Assembly (NCBI RefSeq): GCF_014203355.1
Contig: NZ_JACHIR010000002.1
Location: 310,001-374,000, forward strand
Reading direction: 5' to 3'
DNA: 64,000 nucleotides
Origin: Kutzneria kofuensis
GTDB taxonomy: Bacteria > Actinomycetota > Actinomycetes > Mycobacteriales > Pseudonocardiaceae
Shown here: positions 33,549 through 41,027 of the stretch, piece by piece
Position numbering within the stretch: position 1 is the stretch's first letter
Layout: each line of letters opens with the position of its first letter
Notes under the pieces: model-generated
What the model saw: only the letters and a program-made list of their open reading frames with translations
What the model was told of the DNA's origin: nothing
Databases searched by the model: none
Position numbers and translations under genes: made by a program

Positions 33549-34564
33549 GACGCCACCTCGACCTTCTCCGTCTCCACGGTCACGGCCGGCGGCTGCGGCC
33601 GCCGTCGGCGCCGGACCAGTTTCGCCCGGAACGCCGGCGACTGCACCAGGCACACGATCGTCACCACAACCGCCTTGAACAACAGGGTTTCCTGGGACGG
33701 GATGCCGAGCGCGTAGACCGTGGTGGTCAGCGTCTGGATGAGCAGCGCGCCGATCACCGTGCCGCCCAGGGAGAACCGGCCGCCGGTCAGCTGCGTGCCG
33801 CCGATCACCACCGCCAGGATCGCGTCCAGCTCGATCCACAGGCCGGCGTTGTTGCCGTCGGCTCCGGTCACGTTGGAGCTGATGATCAGGCCGGCGATGC
33901 CGGCGCACAACCCGCTGAACACGTAGCAGAGCCAGATCAGCCGGCCCGAGCGCAGGCCGGACAGCCGGCTCGCCTCCGGGTTGCCGCCGACCGACTCCAG
34001 CAGCATGCCGAGCGCGGAGCGCCGGACCACCAGCGAGGTCAGCGCGTACACCGCCATCGCGATCAGGAACGACAGCGGCAGCGTGAGCAGGTAGCTGCCG
34101 GCGATCGCCAGGTACGGGCCGGACGACACGGTGACGATCTGGCCGCCGGTGATCAGCTGCGCCAGCCCGCGGCCGGCCACCATCAGGATCAGCGTGGCCA
34201 CGATCGGCTGGATCTTCAGGCCGGCCACCAGCCAGCCGTTCCACGCGCCCAGCACCAGGCACAGGCCGAGCGCCAGCGCCACCGCGACCACCACGCTGGT
34301 GCTGCCCAGTTGCACGCACGCCATCCCGCCGCTGACCGCCACCACCGCGCCGACCGACAGGTCGATGCCCCGGGTGGCGACCACCAGCGTCATGCCGACC
34401 GCGATCAGGATCAGCGGCGAGCCGTTGCGCAGGATGTCGATCAGGTTGCCGTACAGGTGGCCGTCACGGATCTCGATGGCGAAGAACCGCGGCGACACCA
34501 CCAGATTGCCCAGCAGCAGCGCGATCAGCGCGGCCGCCGGCCAGAACAGCCGGTGCCTGGTCAT
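33545..34564 (-). CDS. Sugar ABC transporter permease (YtfT-like), 339 aa
   Basis: CUT2 permease with the motif ATRGIDLSVGAVVAVSGGMA, then IQPIVATLILMVAGRGLAQL and ELDAILAVVIGGTQLTGGRF. An N-terminal hydrophobic segment (FWPAAALIALLLGNLVVS) is followed by more membrane helices and a basic C-terminal tail (RRRRRPQPPAV). Start and stop overlap the neighbouring ATPase and second permease genes as ATGA on both sides. It is probably the first half of a heterodimeric pore. Confidence 0.92.
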   Translation of the reverse strand: MTRHRLFWPAAALIALLLGNLVVSPRFFAIEIRDGHLYGNLIDILRNGSPLILIAVGMTLVVATRGIDLSVGAVVAVSGGMACVQLGSTSVVVAVALALGLCLVLGAWNGWLVAGLKIQPIVATLILMVAGRGLAQLITGGQIVTVSSGPYLAIAGSYLLTLPLSFLIAMAVYALTSLVVRRSALGMLLESVGGNPEASRLSGLRSGRLIWLCYVFSGLCAGIAGLIISSNVTGADGNNAGLWIELDAILAVVIGGTQLTGGRFSLGGTVIGALLIQTLTTTVYALGIPSQETLLFKAVVVTIVCLVQSPAFRAKLVRRRRRPQPPAVTVETEKVEVAS

Positions 34565-36078
34565 GCCGCACCCCCGTCCGCGATGGTCGACATGATCTCC
34601 TCCGGGGTGAGCCCGTCGTTGGTCAGCTGGGCGACGACCTGCCGGTCCCGCAGCACCGCGACATGATGGCTCAGCCGCAGCACCTCCTCCAGCTCGGCGG
34701 AGATGAACAGCACCGCCATGCCGTCCTCCGACAGCGTCGCGACCAGCTTCTGGATCTCCGCCTTGGCGCCGATGTCGATGCCGCGGGTGGGCTCGTCCAG
34801 GATCAGCAGCCGCGGCTCGGTGGCCAGCCACCGGGCCAGCAGCACCTTCTGCTGGTTCCCGCCGGACAACGTGCCGACCACCGCCTCGGGATCGGCCGGC
34901 CGGATGTCCAGCGCCTCGATGTAGCGGGCGGCCAGCTCCAGCTGCCGCCGCCGGGAGATCGGCCGCAGCCAGCCGCGGCCGGCCTGCATCGCCAGCGCGA
35001 TGTTCTCCCGGATGGTCAGCTCCGCGATCAGGCCCTCGGTCTTGCGGTTCTCCGAGCAGAACCCGATACGGTGGCTCATCGCCGCGCGCGGGGACCGCAG
35101 GTGCGCCCGCTGCCCGTCGATGTCGACCGTGCCGCCGTCGGCGTGGTCCGCGCCGAACAGCAGTCGGGCCAGCTCGGTCCGGCCGGAGCCGAGCAGTCCG
35201 GCCAGCCCGACCACCTCGCCCTGGCGGATGGCCATCGAGAACGGCTCGATGCCTCCGGTGCGAGCCAGTCCCTCGGCCGCGACCAGCACCGGCCGCTGCT
35301 CGACGGACGTCGACCGCTCGGACACCTCCAACTCGTCCAGCGCGGCCAGTTCCTTGCCGATCATCTTCGTCACCAGCTCGACCGGGGTGATCTCCGCGGT
35401 GACGTACTCGCCGACGAGCTTTCCGTTGCGCAGCACGGTCATCCGGTCGGCGATCGCGAACACCTGGTCGATGAAGTGGGACACGAACAGGATGGCCATG
35501 CCGTCCGCGCGCAACGCTCGCAGCACGGTCATCAGCTGCTCGACCTCCTTGGCGTCGAGACTGGAGGTCGGCTCGTCGAGCACCAGCACGCGAGCCGACA
35601 CGTCCAGTGCCCGGGCGATCGCGACCATCTGCTGCACCGCGATCGACTGGGTCGACAACTCGGCCGACACGTCGATGTCCAGATCGAGCCGGGCCAGCAG
35701 CTCCTCGGCGCGCCTGCGCATCCGGGACCACTGGATCCGGCCGAACCGCCGCGGCTCCCGGCCGATGAAGATGTTCTCCGCCACCGACAGGTTCGGGCAG
35801 AGGTTCACCTCCTGGTAGACCGTGCTGACGCCGGCCTGCTGGGCCTGGTCCGGACCGCCGAAGGCGACCGCCGCGCCGGACAGCTCGATCGAGCCGTCGT
35901 CGACGCCCTCGACCCCGGTCAGCACCTTGATCAGGGTCGACTTGCCGGCGCCGTTCTCCCCCATCAAGGCGTGCACCTCGCCGGGGAACAGCCGGAAATC
36001 CACGCCGTCGAGCGCGGTGACGCCGGGGAACCGCTTGCGGATTCCGGTCATCCGAAGGATCTCGCGGGGCTGGGTCAT
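34561..36078 (-). CDS. Sugar ABC transporter ATP-binding protein (YtfR-like), 505 aa
   Basis: Tandem nucleotide-binding domains. N-terminal domain: Walker [18 protein letters not shown]-loop TVYQEVNLCPNLSVAENIFI, signature-like STQSIAVQQMVAIARAL, Walker B VLVLDEPTSSLD. C-terminal domain: degenerate Walker A LLGSGRTELARLLFG, signature [15 protein letters not shown] and [14 protein letters not shown]. The signature of the first domain is degenerate, as in other family members. It energises the two permeases that follow. ATG 36078 lies 17 bp after the binding-protein stop. Confidence 0.94.
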   Translation of the reverse strand: MTQPREILRMTGIRKRFPGVTALDGVDFRLFPGEVHALMGENGAGKSTLIKVLTGVEGVDDGSIELSGAAVAFGGPDQAQQAGVSTVYQEVNLCPNLSVAENIFIGREPRRFGRIQWSRMRRRAEELLARLDLDIDVSAELSTQSIAVQQMVAIARALDVSARVLVLDEPTSSLDAKEVEQLMTVLRALRADGMAILFVSHFIDQVFAIADRMTVLRNGKLVGEYVTAEITPVELVTKMIGKELAALDELEVSERSTSVEQRPVLVAAEGLARTGGIEPFSMAIRQGEVVGLAGLLGSGRTELARLLFGADHADGGTVDIDGQRAHLRSPRAAMSHRIGFCSENRKTEGLIAELTIRENIALAMQAGRGWLRPISRRRQLELAARYIEALDIRPADPEAVVGTLSGGNQQKVLLARWLATEPRLLILDEPTRGIDIGAKAEIQKLVATLSEDGMAVLFISAELEEVLRLSHHVAVLRDRQVVAQLTNDGLTPEEIMSTIADGGAA

Positions 36079-36095
36079 GACGTGCCGTTCTCCGG

Positions 36096-37076
36096 TCAGT
36101 ACTGGCGGCTTGGCAGCGCGGCCTTGGCGGCAGCCTGGTCGAACGCGGTCTCCTTGGTCAGGATCCGGTTCGGCACGCTCTCACCGGCGGCGACCTTCTT
36201 GACCAGGTCCATCAGCTGCGGGCCGAGCAGCGGGTTGCACTCGACCACGTAGTTGAACTTGCCGTCGGCCAGCGCCTGCAGCCCGTCGTGGGTGCCGTCG
36301 ACCGTGACGATCTTGATGTCCTTGCCGGGGGTCAGGCCGGCGGCCTTGATCGCGTCCAGCGCGCCGAGGCCCATGTCGTCGTTCTGCGCGAACAGCACGT
36401 CGATCTTGCTCTGCGACTTGAGGAAGGACTCCATCACCTGCTTGCCCTGGGCGCGGGTGAAGTCACCGTCCTGGGACGCGACGACCTTGAACTTCGGGTC
36501 GGCCTTGATCACGTCGTTGAAGCCCTTGGACCGGTCGTTGGCCGGGGCCGAGCCCGTGGTGCCCTCCAGCACGGCGATGTTCACCGGGCCGGTGGCCGAC
36601 GCGTACTCCTTGGCCACCCAGTCGCCGGCTTCCTTGCCCTCGTTGACGAAGTCGGAGCCGAGGAAGCTCTTGTACAGCGAGGAATCCTGCGAGTCGATGG
36701 CCCGGTCGGTCAGGATCACCGGGATGTTCGCCGTCTTCGCCTCCTTCAGCACGGTGTCCCAGCCCGTCTCCACCACCGGCGAGAAGGCGATCACGTTCAC
36801 GTGCTGCTGGATGTACGAGCGGATGGCCTGGATCTGGTTGGCCTGCTTCTGCTGCGCGTCCGAGAACTTCAGCGTGATGCCGGCCGACTTGGCCGAGTCC
36901 TGAATGGACTTGGTGTTGGCCGTCCGCCAGCCGCTCTCGGCGCCCACCTGGGCGAAGCCCAGCGTCACGGTCCCGTTGCCGGAGGCCGCCGACCCACCGC
37001 CGCCGCCGCAGCCGGTCAGCATGGTCAGGCCGAGTCCGCCGGCCACCAGTATCAGGGCAACTCTGCTACGCACCAC
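36096..37076 (-). CDS. Sugar-binding lipoprotein of the first importer (YtfQ-like), 326 aa
   Basis: Signal with lipobox LTGC (LGLTMLTGCGGGGGS), then a type I periplasmic-binding fold: VTLGFAQVGAESGWRTANTK, SIQDSAKSAGITLKFSDAQQ, IQAIRSYIQQHVNVIAFSPV and VDGTHDGLQALADGKFNYVV. It closely resembles the galactofuranose-binding protein YtfQ, notably GAESGWRTANT and VVETGWD. GAGGAG five bases before the first GTG (37076) sets the start. An operator of the arabinose regulon lies 31 bp upstream, so this is the first gene of the transporter-araBDA-transporter operon. Confidence 0.93.
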   Translation of the reverse strand: MVRSRVALILVAGGLGLTMLTGCGGGGGSAASGNGTVTLGFAQVGAESGWRTANTKSIQDSAKSAGITLKFSDAQQKQANQIQAIRSYIQQHVNVIAFSPVVETGWDTVLKEAKTANIPVILTDRAIDSQDSSLYKSFLGSDFVNEGKEAGDWVAKEYASATGPVNIAVLEGTTGSAPANDRSKGFNDVIKADPKFKVVASQDGDFTRAQGKQVMESFLKSQSKIDVLFAQNDDMGLGALDAIKAAGLTPGKDIKIVTVDGTHDGLQALADGKFNYVVECNPLLGPQLMDLVKKVAAGESVPNRILTKETAFDQAAAKAALPSRQY

Positions 37077-37106
37077 GGTCACTCCTCGATCAGCGTTGAT
37101 CTGTGC

Positions 37107-37120
37107 TGTTAGCGTTAACA
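37107..37120. promoter_or_regulatory. Arabinose-regulon operator b, before the first importer
   Basis: TGTTAGCGTTAACA matches the consensus TGTTANCGNTAACA. It lies in the 167-bp gap between LacI-1 and the sugar-binding protein, 31 bp before the start codon, at a typical repressor position. Confidence 0.82.
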
Positions 37121-37243
37121 CAACAGGAATGCAGAGCCGGGGGTCGAGGCTCGGGAGGCCTGAACCCTCGGCCTCGGAGTCAAGGGCCGACGGCCGAAGC
37201 TCCGAAGAGTGGATTGGTCTGGTCCAGCGACGGGCTGAACGCC

Positions 37244-38281
37244 TTACCGGGGGCCGGTGCTCTCGCGGACGATCAGCTCCGGGGTGATCAGATGCCGGGC
37301 GCCGCGGTCCTCGTCGCGTAGTCGTGCCAGCAGCAACTCGAACGCCTGCCTTCCTACCTCGATGAAGTCCTGGCGGACGGTGGTCAGGGGCGGGCTGAAG
37401 TAGGCGGACTCGGGGACATCGTCGAAGCCGACCACGTGCACGTCCCGAGGAACCGAGACGCCGGCTTCGGCGAAGGCCCGGAGCATGCCCAGGGCCATCT
37501 GGTCGTTGGCGACGAAAACGGCGGTGACGCCGCGCTCGGTCACCAGGGCGCGACCGGCCTCGTAGCCGGAGCGGGGGCTCCAGTCGCCACGGAGCATGCG
37601 CGGCGGCTCGATGTCCCGCGCCTCCAACGTTTCCCGCCAGCCCAGTTCCCGGTCCCTGGCCTCCAGCCAGTCGGACGGACCGGCGATGTGCCACACGGTG
37701 CGGTGGCCCAACGCCAACAGGTGCTCGGTGGCCCGCCGCGCGCCGTCGTACTGGTCGACGGTGACGACCGGAACCGGGGCGGACTCGGCGGCGCCGACGG
37801 CGACCAGGGGCACGTCGCGCGGCACGACCTCCAGAGCGTGACCGGCCGACACGTGCGGCGCGATCACCAGGATGCCCTCGACGGCCTGCCGGCGCAGGAT
37901 CTCGACGGCGTCCGAAATGGACTGCAGTTGCGGGCGGCTGACGCTGGAGATGGTGATCGCGTAGCCGGCCTCACGCGCGGCGTGCTCGATGCCGTACAGC
38001 ATGCTCGCCGGACCGAACAGCGTGGAGTCGAGCGCCACCACGCCGAGCGTCTCGGACTTGCCGGTGGCCAGCGTCCGCGCCGCGGAGTTGGGCCGGTAGT
38101 CCAGTTCCTCGATCGCGGCCTGCACCCGGGCGCGGGTCTCGGGTCGGACCGGCCCGGTGCCGTTGATGACCCGGGACACCGTCATGTGCGACACGCCCGC
38201 GAGCTCGGCGACGTCCGTCAGGCTGGCCTGGCGCACAGCCTGCGCGCCGCCCCTGCGACCGTCCTCGGAGATCCGTGCCAC
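37244..38281 (-). CDS. LacI family repressor 1, probable arabinose-regulon regulator, 345 aa
   Basis: LacI/GalR regulator. The HTH is SLTDVAELAGVSHMTVSRVI, with hinge YRPNSAARTLATGKSETLG. The sensor domain follows: GVVALDSTLFGPASMLYGIE, HLLALGHRTVWHIAGPSDWL, TAVFVANDQMALGMLRAFAE, HVVGFDDVPESAYFSPPLTT and ITPELIVRESTGPR at the end. A GTG start at 38281 has GGGAG upstream. An operator lies 37 bp before its start and another just before the operon it precedes, so autoregulation plus control of arabinose uptake and use is the simplest reading; the effector is probably L-arabinose or a derivative. Confidence 0.92.
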   Translation of the reverse strand: MARISEDGRRGGAQAVRQASLTDVAELAGVSHMTVSRVINGTGPVRPETRARVQAAIEELDYRPNSAARTLATGKSETLGVVALDSTLFGPASMLYGIEHAAREAGYAITISSVSRPQLQSISDAVEILRRQAVEGILVIAPHVSAGHALEVVPRDVPLVAVGAAESAPVPVVTVDQYDGARRATEHLLALGHRTVWHIAGPSDWLEARDRELGWRETLEARDIEPPRMLRGDWSPRSGYEAGRALVTERGVTAVFVANDQMALGMLRAFAEAGVSVPRDVHVVGFDDVPESAYFSPPLTTVRQDFIEVGRQAFELLLARLRDEDRGARHLITPELIVRESTGPR

Positions 38282-38317
38282 TTAGGTCAGCTCCCGTCGT
38301 GCCGTTGAGGTGGACAG

Positions 38318-38331
38318 TGTTAGCGATAACA
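38318..38331. promoter_or_regulatory. Arabinose-regulon operator c, before LacI-1
   Basis: TGTTAGCGATAACA matches the consensus with one asymmetric base. It lies 37 bp upstream of the LacI-1 start. Confidence 0.78.
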
Positions 38332-38369
38332 GCGGCGTGGTCAATGGCGTGAACGTAACGGTTCGGCAT

Positions 38370-39605
38370 TCAGCCGATATTGCGGGCCACATAAGGATTT
38401 TCGAACACACCGTCGGGGTCCAGCCGTGCCCTCAGGTCACGGAAGTCCGCCAGCATCGGCCAGGCCTCGTCGGTCGGGCGGTGGTGGAACACCTTGCCCC
38501 AGTGCGCCCGGACGCCGAACGGCGCCAGCCGCTCCTCGATCAGCGGCAGCAGCGCCTCGACCTCGGATCGCCGTTGGTACCACGTGAAATGCAGCGCGAT
38601 CCGGTCGCCGCCCTGCGCCGGGCTCAGCCACAGGTCGTCGGCGGCGATCGCGCGGATCTCCGAGCACATCACCAGCGGCGCGATCCGGTCGCCGAGCCCG
38701 CGCAGCGCCTCGAACGCCGCCGCGGCATGCCGATACGGCACGAAGTACTCGGACTGGAGCTCGTCCCCGACGCTCGGCGTGAAGCCGAGCTTGAAGTGCG
38801 GCAACCGTTCGTGCCACGGCCCGGGAACACCGAGCTGCTCGGTGCAGTTGTCGGCGGGCAGGCCGGCCGCGTGCGCGGGATGCCTCGGCCCGTCGGCGGG
38901 CGTCGCGCCGAACAGCTCGGTTCGCGACTCGCCGACGGTCTTCAGCCAGGCCAGGTCGACGGCGTCGTTGGCCCAGTTGGTGAAGAGGCTGACGCTGTAT
39001 GCGGCATCCTCGATCTCGTCCACATGCTCGAACAACGCGTCCCACGGCAACGCGTCGAAGACGTTCTGCCGCACCTCGAACGCCGGCACGAGGTCGAGCG
39101 TCATGCGCGTGACGACGCCGAGCGCGCCGACGTTCACCACCACGCCGGGGAAGTCCTTGTCCCCCTTGGCAAAGCTGTGCAGCTCGCCGTCGGCCGTCAC
39201 GAGGTCCAGCGCCGACACCGCCGACGCGAGTCCCTGGTTGCGCCGGCCGGAGCCGTGGGTGCCGGTCGCGACGCTGCCGGCGATGGTGCAGTGCGGCAGC
39301 GACGCCAGGTTCGGCAGCGCGAATCCGCGGGCATGGAGGACGGGGGCGAGTTCGCCGTAGCGCGTCGCCCCGCTCACCGTGACCGTCGCGGCCGCGGTGT
39401 CGAACTCGATCGGCGCCTCGACGCCGCCGATGTCGATCTGCACGCCGCCGTCGAAGTCAGCGATGTCGTTGAAGCAGTGCCGGGTGCCGAGCGTCTTGAT
39501 CCTCGGCGCGGCCGCGACCATCTCGCGCACCTCGTCCACCGTGCGCGGGCGGAGGATCCGATCCGCCTTGTAGACGAGGTTGCCGGCCCAGTTCACTGCT
39601 TCCAT
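38370..39605 (-). CDS. Alditol oxidase-like FAD-dependent oxidase (AldO/xylitol oxidase type), 411 aa
   Basis: Vanillyl-alcohol-oxidase-type flavoprotein. The N terminus MEAVNWAGNLVYKADRILRP and RIKTLGTRHCFNDIADFDGG match streptomycete alditol oxidase, where this His carries covalent FAD. IAGSVATGTHGSGRRNQGLA is the FAD-binding loop. The C-terminal domain has the active-site Glu/Arg in MCSEIRAIAADDLWLSPAQG and the Lys in RAHWGKVFHH. It is expected to oxidise a polyol (xylitol, arabitol, sorbitol) or an aldonolactone with O2, forming H2O2. There is no Shine-Dalgarno: the 15 bases before ATG 39605 are an operator. Regulation with the arabinose genes suggests arabitol or a related pentitol as substrate. 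Confidence 0.92.
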   Translation of the reverse strand: MEAVNWAGNLVYKADRILRPRTVDEVREMVAAAPRIKTLGTRHCFNDIADFDGGVQIDIGGVEAPIEFDTAAATVTVSGATRYGELAPVLHARGFALPNLASLPHCTIAGSVATGTHGSGRRNQGLASAVSALDLVTADGELHSFAKGDKDFPGVVVNVGALGVVTRMTLDLVPAFEVRQNVFDALPWDALFEHVDEIEDAAYSVSLFTNWANDAVDLAWLKTVGESRTELFGATPADGPRHPAHAAGLPADNCTEQLGVPGPWHERLPHFKLGFTPSVGDELQSEYFVPYRHAAAAFEALRGLGDRIAPLVMCSEIRAIAADDLWLSPAQGGDRIALHFTWYQRRSEVEALLPLIEERLAPFGVRAHWGKVFHHRPTDEAWPMLADFRDLRARLDPDGVFENPYVARNIG

Positions 39606-39606
39606 T

Positions 39607-39620
39607 TGTTAACGCTAACA
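39607..39620. promoter_or_regulatory. Arabinose-regulon operator d, filling the LacI-2/alditol oxidase gap
   Basis: TGTTAACGCTAACA occupies the intergenic space between the LacI-2 stop codon (39621) and the oxidase ATG (39605), with one extra base. Confidence 0.8.
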
Positions 39621-40643
39621 TCATGGGCACGACGCTGTCACGGGTGCGGGTCCGGTGCTCTCCCGGACGGTGAGGCCGGGCGTGAGCAGCCGAACCTCCG
39701 GCACGGCGCCCTCGTCGAACTGCCGCAGCGCCAGCTCGACGGCGAGTTCCCCGAGCTGGGCGGTCGGCACGGCCACCGAGGTGAAGCGGACCGGCGGCCG
39801 CTCGGCCACGTCCTCGTGGCACACGGCCACAACCGAGACGTCCTCGGGCACGCGCAGGCCGCGCCGGCCCAGGTGCTCGAGCACGCCGGGCAGCGTCGCC
39901 TCGTTCTCGACCACCAGGCCGGTGATGCCGGGGTCCTGGGTGAACATCGCGTCCAGGCAGCTGCGCACCGCCTCGCCCGACTCGCCGCACGGACGCCGGC
40001 TGGCGCGCAGGCCCCACTTCCCCGCCACCGCCTCGAAGGCCTGCGTGAACCGCCGCGGATAGTCGGCCCCGCGCGTGTGCGCCGGCAGCGGCGACCCCAC
40101 CACGCCCACGGCCCGGTGCCCCAGGTTCACCAGGTGCCCGACCGCGCGTTCGGCGGCCACCCCGACGTTGGCGTCCACGCACGCCAGGCCGGTCGGCCGG
40201 TCCGGCGTCCCGACCAGCACCACCGGGCGGTCCAGCGTCATCAGCGCCGGGATCGTCGAATCCGAGGCATGCACGTCCAGCACGATCAGCGCGTCGGCGA
40301 CCGCCGTCGACATCGCCCGCCGCAACCCCGCCATGCCGGAGTCGTGCGTGAGCAGCAACAGGTCGTGCCCCCGGGCGCGCGCCGCGAGCATCGCCGCCCC
40401 GACGAATCTTGTCAGCGACGGCATGTTCACGCCGGCTCGTAGCGGCGCCAGCAGGCCCAGCACATTGGTCCGGTCCCTCGGGGCCGCCGTCCGCCGGTTG
40501 AGAGGCCGGTAGCCGAGTTGGCGGATGCACTGTTCCACCTGTCGCCGCGTTTCGGCGGAAATGGACCGCTTTCCGTTGAGAACGTACGACACCGTGCTCG
40601 GCGCCACCCCCGCCGCCCTCGCGACATCGATGATCGTCACCAC
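39621..40643 (-). CDS. LacI family repressor 2, 340 aa
   Basis: HTH at the extreme N terminus (TIIDVARAAGVAPSTVSYVL, NGKRSISAETRRQVEQCIRQ). The sensor domain runs from VLGLLAPLRAGVNMPSLTRF through HLVNLGHRAVGVVGSPLPAH to SVVAVCHEDVAERPPVRFTS and LLTPGLTVRESTGPAP. A GTG start at 40643 follows AAGGGGG. It differs from LacI-1 in the recognition helix (APSTVSYVL against SHMTVSRVI), so it may read different sites such as the palindromes at 40746-40797 in its own upstream region. It is transcribed just ahead of the alditol oxidase and divergently from the GH54 gene. Confidence 0.92.
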   Translation of the reverse strand: MVTIIDVARAAGVAPSTVSYVLNGKRSISAETRRQVEQCIRQLGYRPLNRRTAAPRDRTNVLGLLAPLRAGVNMPSLTRFVGAAMLAARARGHDLLLLTHDSGMAGLRRAMSTAVADALIVLDVHASDSTIPALMTLDRPVVLVGTPDRPTGLACVDANVGVAAERAVGHLVNLGHRAVGVVGSPLPAHTRGADYPRRFTQAFEAVAGKWGLRASRRPCGESGEAVRSCLDAMFTQDPGITGLVVENEATLPGVLEHLGRRGLRVPEDVSVVAVCHEDVAERPPVRFTSVAVPTAQLGELAVELALRQFDEGAVPEVRLLTPGLTVRESTGPAPVTASCP

Positions 40644-40745
40644 GTGCCGGCCCCCTTGCCGTCGAATCCGCCGATGAGGAGCGAAAGTAGAGGAGAACGA
40701 GGAGTGCACACAAGCGTGGTGGCAATCGTAAACAGTCCTGCCCGT

Positions 40746-40766
40746 CGAATGTGTCGAACACATTCG
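40746..40766. promoter_or_regulatory. Perfect 21-bp palindrome upstream of LacI-2
   Basis: CGAATGTGT-CGA-ACACATTCG has 9-bp perfect arms. It lies about 100 bp upstream of the LacI-2 start in the 384-bp gap between LacI-2 and GH54. It does not match the arabinose operator. Confidence 0.6.
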
Positions 40767-40778
40767 CCCCGCACACCC

Positions 40779-40797
40779 GGTCCGGACGTTCCGGACC
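40779..40797. promoter_or_regulatory. Second perfect palindrome in the LacI-2/GH54 gap
   Basis: GGTCCGGA-CGT-TCCGGACC has 8-bp perfect arms and starts 12 bp after the preceding palindrome. It could be a second regulator site or a transcript hairpin. The rest of the gap (40798-40936) shows no gene. Confidence 0.5.
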
Positions 40798-40936
40798 GCC
40801 CACATTCGACCGCTGAGCTGGGCATCCGCCGGAAACCTTGACGTAACCTCGGCGAAGGTCGATAGTGATCTGCGTCGCAGCGCTCCGTTCCACTCCCTGC
40901 CGGAGGTCGGCACTCGGTTCTGTCTTCAGGGTTACC

Positions 40937-40950
40937 TGTTAGCGCTAACA
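40937..40950. promoter_or_regulatory. Arabinose-regulon operator e, before the GH54 gene
   Basis: TGTTAGCGCTAACA is a perfect palindrome, identical to the copy inside araB. It lies 77 bp before the GH54 start codon, where it would control secretion of the arabinofuranosidase. Confidence 0.83.
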
Positions 40951-41027
40951 CCGCTTGTCTGGGGAATGCCGACCTTCTTTTCGGAGCGCCGATTCATATT
41001 CCTTCTGCCTCTGAAGGGAGCACATTC

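Noticed and set aside
37121-37243. Stem-forming GC-rich stretch after LacI-1 as a terminator
   Set aside because: Several weak partial stems can be drawn (around GGCCGACGGCC), but none is clearly better than expected for this base composition.
37077-37694. Upstream extension of the first sugar-binding lipoprotein
   Set aside because: It reads through the LacI-1 gene in a wrong frame and would destroy the lipoprotein signal.
40644-40913. Upstream extension of LacI-2 by 90 residues
   Set aside because: The HTH begins at the GTG at 40643, as expected for LacI proteins, and the extension covers two palindromes in noncoding sequence.
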